A DNA stretch of 64,000 nt from Tanypteryx hageni (Eukaryota; Arthropoda; Insecta; Odonata; Petaluridae), in contig CM054113.1 of assembly GCA_028673005.1 (NCBI GenBank), positions 212,837,504 through 212,901,503 on the forward strand, in the 5' to 3' direction. Below are positions 49,245 through 63,062 of the stretch, one piece after another (positions within the stretch are counted from its first letter, which is position 1; each line of letters opens with the position of its first letter). The notes below the pieces were generated by a model. The model saw only the letters and a program-made list of their open reading frames with translations. It was not told the DNA's origin and ran no database searches. The position numbers were made by a program, and so were the translations under genes.

Positions 49245-49947
49245 ACCACCGGTCCTTCATCTACCCGGATCTCCAGCGCCTGGTCCGCACCAGGGCCTGG
49301 ATCCAGTGCTTGAGGACATATTTTTGGCCTGGAGAGACTCAGCCAAACCTGACGACCCTGTCACCTGGGACACCGACCTCCAGGACAACGCCTCAACAGC
49401 TGATTCCCAGGATTCTGGCTTATCCACGGATTCACGAGATGGCAGTCCCACTCGTGAAGAAGATCCTGAACAAGGTAGCGGACTGCCCTTCAACTGGGAA
49501 GGCGCAATCCCACCTCCAGCGGGCCCTGCACAAGCAATTAGACCCGTAAGTACTTGGCTGCCAGTGCCCTTGCCATATTCTTATGCCAGTGCCTCGGTGT
49601 ATGAGTTATTTAGAGATGGTGCATATATTCCTAAGCCACCCCAAGCTCCCTATGTATATGCGCCCTCACAAGACTCCCCAGAATTAATAGAAACTATAGA
49701 AAGATTGATTTTAAGAGGAGTTGTGTCGCAGGCTCCAGTCCGGTGTGCCTTTAATTCTAGGCTTATTCCCAAGGCCCGTGGAGGATTTCGGCTTATACAT
49801 GATCTATCCCCATGGACAGATTTTTATAATAAGCCCGAATTTAAGCTCAAAGATGCAGCTCAAGCGATGCTATTAATACCCTTTTCACCGCGGATGATTA
49901 AACTTGACCTGGAGGAAGCATTTTTCCAAATTCCAATCAAAAATTAG
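49066..49947 (+). pseudogene. Reverse transcriptase fragment (unit 11)
   Basis: Open over 293 codons; VVSQAP, CAFNSRLIP, SPW, KPEF. Private Glu to Val in DPVLEDIF. Confidence 0.78.
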
Positions 49948-50135
49948 CATTTGAGCCTCAGTAAGACAGAGTAAGCACTGCATGTGGCCCACAGCCAACC
50001 AGTTTGACAAACCTGATGTATGACAGACAAACTCTGACATGATCTGTGAAGGAACGATTAGAAAATATATTCCGAACCTACAACATTTTCCACACAAAAG
50101 TCAGCGTCAGTCATAAATACGACTTATGTTTAAGA

Positions 50136-50407
50136 CAGTGGTGCATTTTTTAATTGCAGGCAACACAAGCACGGATAAATTTGCTAAGTGACATGCAATT
50201 TATTAAAAACCTACTATCAATATATAGACAATTTAAGTAGGTACTTATGGTAGGTTCTAAAGCCATCTTTATCGCCTTTCGATAATTATCTTTCTCCCTA
50301 TTGATTCGATGGTTAGGTAAGACGATGGATTAATTAAATTCAAAATTCTTAGAAGGCTCCGTGGGCCACCTGAAATCGAGATGCGGGCCACAGGTTGCAC
50401 ACCACTG
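50136..50407. mobile_element. hAT MITE copy (unit 11)
   Basis: Perfect GTTTAAGA duplication, consensus interior. Confidence 0.87.
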
Positions 50408-51465
50408 GTTTAAGAGATAGAAATCTCAAGTGAGGTATGTACGCTGTAACTGATTTAATTTTTGATTGTTCCATTAATTACTACCTACTGGTTATAAAAT
50501 AAATAGGCAAATCACAAATTCTGTATTTCCTTTGACTTCGCTTCTGATATATCCTTTAGCAGTGCTTAGACGTTAGACCAAGCCGTTATAATTTATCCTT
50601 TTTGACACGATAGCATTCATCGCTAAGAACGCCTTCTCTTCCGACTCAAACGGGGCGGACGGAAGAGAGTGTGACAGACATCCAAACGATCCCGAGATGA
50701 CGTTTCATATTAGCCAGCCACCTCGTAGTTCCAAATTCTATCACGTGTGGCGCCGCTGTAGCTGCTGGACGAGCAATTCTTGTAGTTTTCCTATTCACTC
50801 CATATAAAGTTTCGTTTATTTGCCATAAGTGCTTTTCCACAATTTGATGGAAAATTGTTTGATATAAGTTCATTATATCAAACTAGGAGCCTTTTTTCTC
50901 GTGCCGTCCAGCGGTACATCATTGTTGGCTGTTTCCGTGGCAACCTCGCCATTCAGAACTATACAATTGTTCACGGAGGAGAGAAGTAATGAACGATAGA
51001 GGTAACTTTTTTCTTTGTCCACAATATTAATGAAAATCTGGTAAATCTCAGATCTTTGATCGTAGCATAGCTCAGGTGATTAGTGGAATTATAGCTAAAT
51101 GTAGGGTTAATTCTCATTGCAATTAAAGAACTAATATCCGTCATGAAAGCAAGAAAACCTAAGTTGGCATTTGATATAATCGAGCTTAGTGACTTTGAAT
51201 GCCGATAACCATAAACTTAGACGCAGATTCCTTCGTGGGTGTCGCTAATCACGGATCCCGCTTCCGGTGCACCCCGATCACCATACCTTGACCGCTACAA
51301 ACGCTGTCCACTGGCAATGATTTTTTCGTCCTCGGCAATAAGACTAGCTATTCATGCTTACGGAACCAGTGAATTATGCAATCCGATCAGTGTCCTATCT
51401 TGCATTATCAAAACGTTTACTTTCCTAAGGAGATAGGTTGTATCAATCCATTATTTTAACAATGG

Positions 51466-51810
51466 GTGACAAATAGGGTGTTGATCATGTTGAGAAAAAG
51501 GATTCTTCCAATTCCAAGGTTAACAAGGAATCCGATGAAGTTATCACATGAATTTAAAAAAAGTTGCGTTGCTAAATCAGTGTTGTTGAAATCCACCGGA
51601 CATGAGATATCAAGGCTTGCTGTCATGCTTGCAGTCATATCCGTCGTGCGAAATCTGACTCCCTACTTAATTTTAAATCGTATAATGATGCCAAAGGAAA
51701 AGTAACCGTCAGGTGTGATCTTTCACGCGCATAAGAAAGGGTGGATGAACGAAGAACCTGTGTTAGATTGGCTGAAGGTTGTTTGGGGTCGCGTTCTATT
51801 CAAGGTTTAG
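51466..51810 (+). pseudogene. pogo/Tigger DDE transposase fragment (unit 12)
   Basis: Same fragment with the TAA after MPKEK (51703-51705); homology continues to 51810. Confidence 0.72.
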
Positions 51811-51974
51811 TTTTTTCCTCTAAAAACTTTCCGAAAATCTTAGGGTCGCGTTATATTTAAGGTCGCTTTATATTCGAGACAATACGGTAGTTCGTGAGTA
51901 CAACCACTTCAATCTAAGTAGATAAATGAGTTAATACAAACGATAGTTTTAAGATATTATTTTTTTGATAATCT

Positions 51975-52708
51975 ATGAATAGTTCAAAAGGTATAAAAAT
52001 GAGCAAGCCATCGACATACGTTATATTTGAAATACTTTTCTCATTTCTGTCTGTTGAGTTATTCCAGACCTCCACCAAATCCGCCAGGATATGGGCAATA
52101 TTGTTCCTGATATCGTGCATCATCGCCATCGCCTGGCGGATTTGGTGGGGTCTGCGTCGTTACTTGGTCGGCCGGCGGCGAGGATGGTCTCCTGAAGACC
52201 CCGGCGCAAACAACTTGCCCTTTCCTTCCCCTGTAAGTATAGTAAGCCTAAAGCGGCAATAATATATTTCTTCTCTTATTTTATTAACCCTTCTAATACG
52301 TTATTTTCAATAGTTGATAACAAAAGTGTCCAATCGTCTCTGACGAATACGGAAAGGTCGTTTTCGAAGAAAATAACCCATTTTCATTATTCTCCTTCAT
52401 CAGTGTGCCTAGTGCAGTAGAAATTAGTTAAAACAAGTCAAGTGGGTGCAGTAGGATATAGCTTTATTGGCTGAACAGTAGGAATAAAGCATGAGAATTT
52501 TGCAGAGTTATGTTTATTATTACTATTTAGTTTAAGTATCTTGATTTTTAATAGAGATTTGTAGATTCTACAAATCAGTTAATATTTAGCTCTCCATTCA
52601 TTAATTGGTTTATTCTGGCAATTATTTCAGGTGGAGGAGAGGGCAGAGGAGGAGGAATTTCAGGGGGTGGTGATTGATGGAGGCGATGATAGGGTTGCGG
52701 TGGGATAG
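51975..52708 (+). pseudogene. Membrane/acidic two-exon ORF (unit 12), early stop
   Basis: Exon 1 51975-52232, intron 52233-52630, TAG at 52706-52708. Confidence 0.38.
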
Positions 52709-53149
52709 GGGGAGGAGGTGTGGAGAGGGAAGCGGGAGTGGGTTCAGTGGTTCAAGCTGGTGGAGAGGGAGGAGATGGTGGAGAGGGAGGAGATACTGGT
52801 GAGGGGGAAGAGAGGGGAGAGGGGGAAGGGAGGGTAGAGCGTGAAGATAGGGGTGAGGGACAAGAGAGTGGAGAGGTGGAAGAGGAGGGAGAGGGGGAAG
52901 AAAGGGGAGAGAGGGGAGGAGGGTGAGAAGGGGAAGAGGGGGGGAGAGGGAGAAGAGAGGGTAGAGGGGGAACAGGGGGGTGAGGGGGAAAATTTGGTAT
53001 TCGATGTTGAGGAGTTTCAGGGTAGGGGTGATTTTAATAGGGGGGTGAATGGTGTTCGAGATATTCGATGATATTCCTTACGCGGGTGGGCGACAATTTT
53101 GATTGCCGCTCGTTGGGACGTGCGCCCATCGTCATCCACGTGTTAGCGT

Positions 53150-53850
53150 ATGGTTCGCACCAGACTACACCCCACCACCCCTGGTCAAGCGACCAACCAA
53201 GAACAGTCACTGAATATGGCTTCTACATCTTCCCCGGGCCACGGTCAACGTTCAGCTTCAACGCCTCTGTTTTCAGATGATCCGCGATTCCAACAGGCCA
53301 TGGAAAAGATAGAATCGCTCTCGCAACAGTTATTCGTCTTTATGGAAACGAGATCTTCACATAACACGTCGGCGGGTTCAATTCCTCCGCCGCCACCAAC
53401 TTGGTCGAGTCTTCGCCGATCTGAACCTGCCACTGCCGATTTGCCACCAGACGCAGAAGTCTTACACCTTGCGGGACAGGTCAGCACAGCCATTGTCTCC
53501 AACAAGTTTCGCGCTCGTGACCTTCACGAGGCCACCCTACTTCTTAACCTTGCTTCTACGTGGGAGCAACTACCCATAGCGGCCAAAGCCTTTTATATCA
53601 TCGGCTTCGAGTGTTGGGAGTTGTAGCGCGGCACGGGTGGGAGATAGCCGCCCGATTGACCACGCCCGCTGATGATGAAGCTTTGCACATCCCCCCTGGG
53701 ATTTTGCCTCAGCCACGGCCACAGGTGGTCGTGGCAAATCAACAACCATCGACGTCTACCTCCGGCTCCAGATCAAGGCCTTTGCAGCGACCCCAGCCCC
53801 CCCGAGCGCGCGGACGAGAAAGAGCCGTCACCCGCTCCGCGAGATATTGA
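53150..53850 (+). pseudogene. Gag-like ORF, frameshifted (unit 12)
   Basis: First frame 53150-53626, basic-tail frame to 53850. Lacks the codon 5 stop of unit 11, so that stop arose after the two copies separated. Confidence 0.4.
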
Positions 53851-54553
53851 ACCACCGGTCCTTCATCTACCCGGATCTCCAGCGCCTGGTCCGCACCAGG
53901 GCCTGGATCCAGAGCTTGAGGACATATTTTTGGCCTGGAGAGACTCAGCCAAACCTGACGACCTTGTCACCTGGGACACCGACCTCCAGGACAACGCCTC
54001 AACAGCTGATTCCCAGGATTCTGGCTTATCCACGGATTCACGAGATGGCAGTCCCACTCGTGAAGAAGATCCTGAACAAGGTAGCGGACTGCCCTTCAAC
54101 TGGGAAGGCGCAATCCCACCTCCAGCGGGCCCTGCACAAGCAATTAGACCCGTAAGTACTTGGCTGCCAGTGCCCTTGCCATATTCTTATGCCAGTGCCT
54201 CGGTGTATGAGTTATTTAGAGATGGTGCATATATTCCTAAGCCACCCCAAGCTCCCTATGTATATGCGCCCTCACAAGACTCCCCAGAATTAATAGAAAC
54301 TATAGAAAGATTGATTTTAAGAGGAGTTGTGTCGCAGGCTCCAGTCCGGTGTGCCTTTAATTCTAGGCTTATTCCCAAGGCCCGTGGAGGATTTCGGCTT
54401 ATACATGATCTATCCCCATGGACAGATTTTTATAATAAGCCCGAATTTAAGCTCAAAGATGCAGCTCAAGCGATGCTATTAATACCCTTTTCACCGCGGA
54501 TGATTAAACTTGACCTGGAGGAAGCATTTTTCCAAATTCCAATCAAAAATTAG
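53672..54553 (+). pseudogene. Reverse transcriptase fragment (unit 12)
   Basis: Open over 293 codons; same haplotype as unit 11 (CAFNSRLIP), private Pro to Leu in DDLVTW. Confidence 0.78.
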
Positions 54554-54741
54554 CATTTGAGCCTCAGTAAGACAGAGTAAGCACTGCATGTGGCCCACAG
54601 CCAACCAGTTTGACAAACCTGATGTATGACAGACAAACTCTGACATGATCTGTGAAGGAACGATTAGAAAATATATTCCGAACCTACAACATTTTCCACA
54701 CAAAAGTCAGCGTCAGTCATAATTACGGCTTATGTTTAAGA

Positions 54742-55013
54742 CAGTGGTGCATTTTTTAATTGCAGGCAACACAAGCACGGATAAATTTGCTAAGTGACAT
54801 GCAATTTATTAAAAACCTACTATCAATATATAGACAATTTAAGTAGGTACTTATGGTAGGTTCTAAAGCCATCTTTATCGCCTTTCGATAATTATCTTTC
54901 TCCCTATTGATTCGATGGTTAGGTAAGACGATGGATTAATTAAATTCAAAATTCTTAGAAGGCTCCGTGGGCCACCTGAAATCGAGATGCGGGCCACAGG
55001 TTGCACACCACTG
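54742..55013. mobile_element. hAT MITE copy (unit 12)
   Basis: Perfect GTTTAAGA duplication, consensus interior. Confidence 0.87.
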
Positions 55014-56071
55014 GTTTAAGAGATAGAAATCTCAAGTGAGGTATGTACGCTGTAACTGATTTAATTTTTGATTGTTCCATTAATTACTACCTACTGGTTA
55101 TAAAATAAATAGGCAAATCACAAATTCTGTATTTCCTTTCACTTCGCTTCTGATATATCCTTTACCAGTGCTTAGACGTTAGACCAAGCCGTTATAATTT
55201 ATCCTTTTTGACACGATAGCATTCATCGCTAAGAACGCCTTCTCTTCCGACTCAAACGGGGCGGACGGAAGAGAGTGTGACAGACATCCAAACTATCCCG
55301 AGATGACGTTTCATATTAGCCAGCCACCTCGTAGTTCCAAATTCTATCACGTGTGGCGCCGCTGTAGCTGCTGGACGAGCAATTCTTGTAGTTTTCCTAT
55401 TCACTCCATATAAAGTTTCGTTTATTTGCCATAAGTGCTTTTCCACAATTTGATGGAAAATTGTTTGATATAAGTTCATTATATCAAACTAGGAGCCTTT
55501 TTTCTCGTGCCGTCCAGCGGTACATCATTGTTGGCTGTTTCCGTGGCAACCTCGCCATTCAGAACTATACAATTGTTCACGGAGGAGAGAAGTAATGAAC
55601 GATAGAGGTAACTTTTTTCTTTGTCCACAATATTAATGAAAATCTGGTAAATCTCAGATCTTTGATCGTAGCATAGCTCAGGTGATTAGTGGAATTATAG
55701 CTAAATGTAGGGTTAATTCTCATTGCAATTAAAGAACTAATATCCGTCATGAAAGCAAGAAAACCTAAGTTGGCATTTGATATAATCGAGCTTAGTGACT
55801 TTGAATGCCGATAACCATAAACTTAGACGCAGATTCCTTCGTGGGTGTCGCTAATCACGGATCCCGCTTCCGGTGCACCCCGATCACCATACCTTGACCG
55901 CTACAAACGCTGTCCACTGGCAATGATTTTTTCGTCCTCGGCAATAAGACTAGCTATTCATGCTTACGGAACCAGTGAATTATGCAATCCGATCAGTGTC
56001 CTATCTTGCATTATCAAAACGTTTACTTTCCTAAGGAGATAGGTTGTATCAATCCATTATTTTAACAATGG

Positions 56072-56416
56072 GTGACAAATAGGGTGTTGATCATGTTGAG
56101 AAAAAGGATTCTTCCAATTCCAAGGTTAACAAGGAATCCGATGAAGTTATCACATGAATTTAAAAAAAGTTGCGTTGCTAAATCAGTGTTGTTGAAATCC
56201 ACCGGACATGAGATATCAAGGCTTGCTGTCATGCTTGCAGTCATATCCGTCGTGCGAAATCTGACTCCCTACTTAATTTTAAATCGTATAATGATGCCAA
56301 AGGAAAAGTTACCGTCAGGTGTGATCTTTCACGCGCATAAGAAAGGGTGGATGAACGAAGAACCTGTGTTAGATTGGCTGAAGGTTGTTTGGGGTCGCGT
56401 TCTATTCAAGGTTTAG
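56072..56416 (+). pseudogene. pogo/Tigger DDE transposase fragment (unit 13)
   Basis: Same fragment, open frame, right-hand consensus form. Confidence 0.75.
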
Positions 56417-56580
56417 TTTTTTCCTCTAAAAACTTTCCGAAAATCTTAGGGTCGCGTTATATTTAAGGTCGCTTTATATTCGAGACAATACGGTAGTTCG
56501 TGAGTACAACCACTTCAATCTAAGTAGATAAATGAGTTAATACAAACGATAGTTTTAAGATATTATTTTTTTGATAATCT

Positions 56581-57314
56581 ATGAATAGTTCAAAAGGTAT
56601 AAAAATGAGCAAGCCATCGACATACGTTATATTTGAAATACTTTTCTCATTTCTGTCTGTTGAGTTATTCCAGACCTCCACCAAATCCGCCAGGATATGG
56701 GCAATATTGTTCCTGATATCGTGCATCATCGCCATCGCCTGGCGGATTTGGTGGGGTCTGCGTCGTTACTTGGTCGGCCGGCGGCGAGGATGGTCTCCTG
56801 AAGACCCCGGCGCAAACAACTTGCCCTTTCCTTCCCCTGTAAGTATAGTAAGCCTAAAGCGGCAATAATATATTTCTTCTCTTATTTCATTAACACTTCT
56901 AATACGTTATTTTCAATAGTTGATAACAAAAGTGTCCAATCGTCTCTGACGAATACGGAAAGGTCGTTTTCGAAGAAAATAACCCATTTTCATTATTCTC
57001 CTTCATCAGTGTGCCTAGTGCAGTAGAAATTAGTTAAAACAAGTCAAGTGGGTGCAGTAGGATATAGCTTTATTGGCTGAACAGTAGGAATAAAGCATGA
57101 GAATTTTGCAGAGTTATGTTTATTATTACTATTTAGTTTAAGTATCTTGATTTTTAATAGAGATTTGTAGATTCTACAAATCAGTTAATATTTAGCTCTC
57201 CATTCATTAATTGGTTTATTCTGGCAATTATTTCAGGTGGAGGAGAGGGCAGAGGAGGAGGAATTTCAGGGGGTGGTGATTGATGGAGGCGATGATAGGG
57301 TTGCGGTGGGATAG
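56581..57314 (+). pseudogene. Membrane/acidic two-exon ORF (unit 13), early stop
   Basis: Exon 1 56581-56838, intron 56839-57236 (with the CATTAACAC variant shared with unit 14), TAG at 57312-57314. Confidence 0.38.
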
Positions 57315-57755
57315 GGGGAGGAGGTGTGGAGAGGGAAGCGGGAGTGGGTTCAGTGGTTCAAGCTGGTGGAGAGGGAGGAGATGGTGGAGAGGGAGGAGAT
57401 ACTGGTGAGGGGGAAGAGAGGGGAGAGGGGGAAGGGAGGGTAGAGCGTGAAGATAGGGGTGAGGGACAAGAGAGTGGAGAGGTGGAAGAGGAGGGAGAGG
57501 GGGAAGAAAGGGGAGAGAGGGGAGGAGGGTGAGAAGGGGAAGAGGGGGGGAGAGGGAGAAGAGAGGGTAGAGGGGGAACAGGGGGGTGAGGGGTAAAATT
57601 TGGTATTCGATGTTGAGGAGTTTCAGGGTAGGGGTGATTTTAATAGGGGGGTGAATGGTGTTCGAGATATTCGATGATATTCCTTACGCGGGTGGGCGAC
57701 AATTTTGATTGCCGCTCGTTGGGACGTGCGCCCATCATCATCCACGTGTTAGCGT

Positions 57756-58456
57756 ATGGTTCGCACCAGACTACACCCCACCACCCCTGGTCAAGCGACC
57801 AACCAAGAACAGTCACTGAATATGGCTTCTACATCTTCCCCGGGCCACGGTCAACGTTCAGCTTCACCGCCTCTGTTTTCAGATGATCCGCGATTCCAAC
57901 AGGCCATGGAAAAGATAGAATCGCTCTCGCAACAGTTATTCGTCTTTATGGAAACGAGATCTTCACATAACACGTCGGCGGGTTCAATTCCTCCGCCGCC
58001 ACCAACTTGGTCGAGTCTTCGCCGATCTGAACCTGCCACTGCCGATTTGCCACCAGACGCAGAAGTCTTACAGCTTGCGGGACAGGTCAGCACAGCCTTT
58101 GTCTCCAACAAGTTTCGCGCTCGTGACCTTCACGAGGCCACCCTACTTCTTAACCTTGCTTCTACGTGGGAGCAACTACCCATAGCGGCCAAAGCCTTTT
58201 ATATCATCGGCTTCGAGTGTTGGGAGTTGTAGCGCGGCACGGGTGGGAGATAGCCGCCCGATTGACCACGCCCGCTGATGATGAAGCTTTGCACATCCCC
58301 CCTGGGATTTTGCCTCAGCCACGGCCACAGGTGGTCGTGGCAAATCAACAACCATCGACGTCTACCTCCGGCTCCAGATCAAGGCCTTTGCAGCGACCCC
58401 AGCCCCCCCGAGCGCGCGGACGAGAAAGAGCCGTCACCCGCTCCGCGAGATATTGA
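57756..58456 (+). pseudogene. Gag-like ORF, frameshifted (unit 13)
   Basis: First frame 57756-58232, basic-tail frame to 58456. Private Ile to Phe in STAFVSNK. Confidence 0.4.
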
Positions 58457-59159
58457 ACCACCGGTCCTTCATCTACCCGGATCTACAGCGCCTGTTCCGC
58501 ACCAGGGCCTGGATCCAGAGCTTGAGGACATATTTTTGGCATGGAGAGACTCAGCCAAACCTGACGACCCTGTTACCTGGGACACCGACCTCCAGGACAA
58601 CGCCTCAACAGCTGATTCCCAGGATTCTGGCTTATCCACGGATTCACGAGATGGCAGTCCCACTCGTGAAGAAGATCCTGAACAAGGTAGCGGACTGCCC
58701 TTCAACTGGGAAGGCGCAATCCCACCTCCAGCGGGCCCTGCACAAGCAATTAGACCCGTAAGTACTTGGCTGCCAGTGCCCTTTCCATATCCTTATGCCA
58801 GTGCCTCGGTGTATGAGTTATTTAGAGATGGTGCATATCTTCCTAAGCCACCCCAAGCTCCCTATGTATATGCGCCCTCACAAGACTCCCCAGAATTAAT
58901 AGAAACTATAGAAAGATTGATTTTAAGAGGAGTTTTGTCGCAGGCTCCAGTCCGGTGTGCCTTTAATGCTAGGCTTATTCCCAAGGCCCGTGGAGGATTT
59001 CGGCTTATACATGATCTATCCGCATGGACAGATTTTTATAATAAGCCCGATTTTAAGCTCAAAGATGCAGCTCAAGCGATGCTATTGATACCCTTTTCAC
59101 TGCGGGTGATTAAACTTGACCTGGAGGAAGCATTTTTCCAAATTCCAATCAAAAATTAG
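58278..59159 (+). pseudogene. Reverse transcriptase fragment (unit 13)
   Basis: Open over 293 codons; FSLRVIKLDL just before motif A, found only here and in unit 14. Confidence 0.78.
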
Positions 59160-59347
59160 CATTTGAGCCTCAGTAAGACAGAGTAAGCACTGCATGTGGC
59201 CCACAGCCCACCAGTTTGACAAACCTGATGTATGACAGACAAACTCTGACATGATCTGTGAAGGAACGATTAAAAAATATATTCCGAACCTACAACATTT
59301 TCCACACAAAAGTCAGCGTCAGTCATAATTACGACTTATGTTTAAGA

Positions 59348-59619
59348 CAGTGGTGCATTTTTTAATTGCAGGCAACACAAGCACGGATAAATTTGCTAAG
59401 TGACATGCAATTCATTAAAAACCTACTATCAATATATAGACAATTTAAGTAGGTACTTATGGTAGGTTCTAAAGCCATCTTTATCGCCTTTCGATAATTA
59501 TCTTTCTCCCTATTGATTCGATGGTTAGGTAAGACGATGGATTAATTAAATTCAAAATTCTAAGAAGGCTCCGTGGGCCACCTGAAATCGAGATGCGGGC
59601 CACAGGTTGCACACCACTG
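59348..59619. mobile_element. hAT MITE copy (unit 13)
   Basis: Perfect GTTTAAGA duplication; private CAATTCATT and TTCTAAGAAGG in the interior. Confidence 0.87.
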
Positions 59620-60677
59620 GTTTAAGAGATAGAAATCTCAAGTGAGGTATGTACGCTGTAACTGATTTAATTTTTGATTGTTCCATTAATTACTACCTAC
59701 TGGTTATAAAATAAATAGGCAAATCACAAATTCTGTATTTCCTTTGACTTCGCTTCTGATATATCCTTTACCAGTGCTTAGACGTTAGACCAAGCCGTTA
59801 TAATTTATCCTTTTTGACACGATAGCATTCATCGCTAAGAACGCCTTCTCTTCCGACTCATACGGGGCGGACGGAAGAGAGTGTGACAGACATCCAAACC
59901 ATCCCGAGATGACGTTTCATACTAGCCAGGCACCTCGTAGTTCCAAATTCTATCACGTGTGGCGCCGCTGTAGCTGCTGGACGAGCAATTCTTGTAGTTT
60001 TCCTATTCACTCCATATAAAGTTTCGTTTATTTGCCATAAGTGCTTTTCCACAATTTGATGGAAAATTGTTTGATATAAATTCATTATATCAAACTAGGA
60101 GCCTTTTTTCTCGTGCCGTCCAGCGGTACATCATTGTTGGCTGTTTCCGTGGCAACCTCGCCATTCAGAACTATACAATTGTTCACGGAGGAGAGAAGTA
60201 ATGAACGATAGAGGTAACTTTTTTCTTTGTCCACAATATTAATGAAAATCTGGTAAATCTCAGATCTTTGATCGTAGCATAGCTCAGGTGATTAGTGGAA
60301 TTATAGCTAAATGTAGGGTTAATTCTCATTGCAATTAAAGAACTAATATCCGTCATGAAAGCAAGAAAACCTAAGTTGGCATTTGATATAATCGAGCTTA
60401 GTGACTTTGAATGCCGATAACCATAAACTTAGACGCAGATTCCTTCGTGGGTGTCGCTAATCACGGATCCCGCTTCCGGTGCACCCCGATCACCATACCT
60501 TGACCGCTACAAACGCTGTCCACTGGCAATGATTTTTTCGTCCTCGGCAATAAGACTAGCTATTCATGCTTACGGAACCAGTGAATTATGCAATCCGATC
60601 AGTGTCCTATCTTGCATTATCAAAACGTTTACTTTCCTAAGGAGATAGGTTGTATCAATCCATTATTTTAACAATGG

Positions 60678-61022
60678 GTGACAAATAGGGTGTTGATCAT
60701 GTTGAGAAAAAGGATTCTTCCAATTCCAAGGTTAACAAGGAATCCGATGAAGTTATCACATGAATTTAAAAAAAGTTGCGTTGCTAAATCAGTGTTGTTG
60801 AAATCCACCGGACATGAGATATCAAGGCTTGCTGTCATGCTTGCAGTCATATCCGTCGTGCGAAATCTGACTCCCTACTTAATTTTAAATCGTATAATGA
60901 TGCCAAAGGAAAAGTTACCGTCAGGTGTGATCTTTCACGCGCATAAGAAAGGGTGGATGAACGAAGAACCTGTGTTAGATTGGCTGAAGGTTGTTTGGGG
61001 TCGCGTTCTATTCAAGGTTTAG
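60678..61022 (+). pseudogene. pogo/Tigger DDE transposase fragment (unit 14)
   Basis: Same fragment, open frame, right-hand consensus form. Confidence 0.75.
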
Positions 61023-61186
61023 TTTTTTCCTCTAAAAACTTTCCGAAAATCTTAGGGTCGCGTTATATTTAAGGTCGCTTTATATTCGAGACAATACGGT
61101 AGTTCGTGAGTACAACCACTTCAATCTAAGTAGATAAATGAGTTAATACAAACGATAGTTTTAAGATATTATTTTTTTGATAATCT

Positions 61187-61920
61187 ATGAATAGTTCAAA
61201 AGGTATAAAAATGAGCAAGCCATCGACATACGTTATATTTGAAATACTTTTCTCATTTCTGTCTGTTGAGTTATTCCAGACCTCCACCAAATCCGCCAGG
61301 ATATGGGCAATATTGTTCCTGATATCGTGCATCATCGCCATCGCCTGGCGGATTTGGTGGGGTCTGCGTCGTTACTTGGTCGGCCGGCGGCGAGGATGGT
61401 CTCCTGAAGACCCCGGCGCAAACAACTTGCCCTTTCCTTCCCCTGTAAGTATAGTAAGCCTAAAGCGGCAATAATATATTTCTTCTCTTATTTCATTAAC
61501 ACTTCTAATACGTTATTTTCAATAGTTGATAACAAAAGTGTCCAATCGTCTCTGACGAATACGGAAAGGTCGTTTTCGAAGAAAATAACCCATTTTCATT
61601 ATTCTCCTTCATCAGTGTGCCTAGTGCAGTAGAAATTAGTTAAAACAAGTCAAGTGGGTGCAGTAGGATATAGCTTTATTGGCTGAACAGTAGGAATAAA
61701 GCATGAGAATTTTGCAGAGTTATGTTTATTATTACTATTTAGTTTAAGTATCTTGATTTTTAATAGAGATTTGTAGATTCTACAAATCAGTTAATATTTA
61801 GCTCTCCATTCATTAATTGGTTTATCCTGGCAATTATTTCAGGTGGAGGAGAGGGCAGAGGAGGAGGAATTTCAGGGGGTGGTGATTGATGGAGGCGATG
61901 ATAGGGTTGCGGTGGGATAG
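61187..61920 (+). pseudogene. Membrane/acidic two-exon ORF (unit 14), early stop
   Basis: Exon 1 61187-61444, intron 61445-61842 (private TTTATCCTGG near the acceptor), TAG at 61918-61920. Confidence 0.38.
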
Positions 61921-62361
61921 GGGGAGGAGGTGTGGAGAGGGAAGCGGGAGTGGGTTCAGTGGTTCAAGCTGGTGGAGAGGGAGGAGATGGTGGAGAGGGA
62001 GGAGATACTGGTGAGGGGGAAGAGAGGGGAGAGGGGGAAGGGAGGGTAGAGCGTGAAGATAGGGGTGAGGGACAAGAGAGTGGAGAGGTGGAAGAGGAGG
62101 GAGAGGGGGAAGAAAGGGGAGAGAGGGGAGGAGGGTGAGAAGGGGAAGAGGGGGGGAGAGGGAGAAGAGAGGGTAGAGGGGGAACAGGGGGGTGAGGGGG
62201 AAAATTTGGTATTCGATGTTGAGGAGTTTCAGGGTAGGGGTGATTTTAATAGGGGGGTGAATGGTGTTCGAGATATTCGATGATATTCCTTACGCGGGTG
62301 GGCGACAATTTTGATTGCCGCTCGTTGGGACGTGCGCCCATCGTCATCCACGTGTTAGCGT

Positions 62362-63062
62362 ATGGTTCGCACCAGACTACACCCCACCACCCCTGGTCAA
62401 GCGACCAACCAAGAACAGTCACTGAATATGGCTTCTACATCTTCCCCGGGCCACGGTCAACGTTCAGCTTCACCGCCTCTGTTTTCAGATGATCCGCGAT
62501 TCCAACAGGCCATGGAAAAGATAGAATCGCTCTCGCAACAGTTATTCGTCTTTATGGAAACGAGATCTTCACATAACACGTCGGCGGGTTCAATTCCTCC
62601 GCCGCCACCAACTTGGTCGAGTCTTCGCCGATCTGAACCTGCCACTGCCGATTTGCCACCAGACGCAGAAGTCTTACAGCTTGCGGGACAGGTCAGCACA
62701 GCCATTGTCTCCAACAAGTTTCGCGCTCGTGACCTTCACGAGGCCACTCTACTTCTTAACCTTGCTTCTACGTGGGAGCAACTACCCATAGCGGCCAAAG
62801 CCTTTTATATCATCGGCTTCGAGTGTTGGGAGTTGTAGCGCGGCATGGGTGGGAGATAGCCGCCCGATTGACCACGCTCGCTGATGATGAAGCTTTGCAC
62901 ATCCCCCCTGGGATTTTGCCTCAGCCACGGCCACAGGTGGTCGTGGCAAATCAACAACCATCGACGTCTACCTCCGGCTCCAGATCAAGGCCTTTGCAGC
63001 GACCCCAGCCCCCCCGAGCGCGCGGACGAGAAAGAGCCGTCACCCGCTCCGCGAGATATTGA
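62362..63062 (+). pseudogene. Gag-like ORF, frameshifted (unit 14)
   Basis: First frame 62362-62838, basic-tail frame to 63062. Consensus protein, TTLADD in the tail frame. Confidence 0.4.

Larger units (their letters stand above)
46038..50643. repeat. Array unit 11 (4606 bp)
   Basis: Near-identical to unit 12, exactly 4606 bp away. Both share Asn-Ser for Asn-Ala in the RT fragment and ACACCTTGCGG in the gag-like ORF, so one is probably a recent duplicate of the other. Confidence 0.97.
50644..55249. repeat. Array unit 12 (4606 bp)
   Basis: Partner of unit 11. It differs by only a few substitutions, including TAA in the transposase fragment and ATTACGGCT before the hAT element. Confidence 0.97.
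55250..59855. repeat. Array unit 13 (4606 bp)
   Basis: Partner of unit 14: both have CTTATTTCATTAACACT in the intron and CACTGCGGGTGATT at the end of the RT fragment. Private GAGGGGTAAAATTT near 57590. Confidence 0.97.
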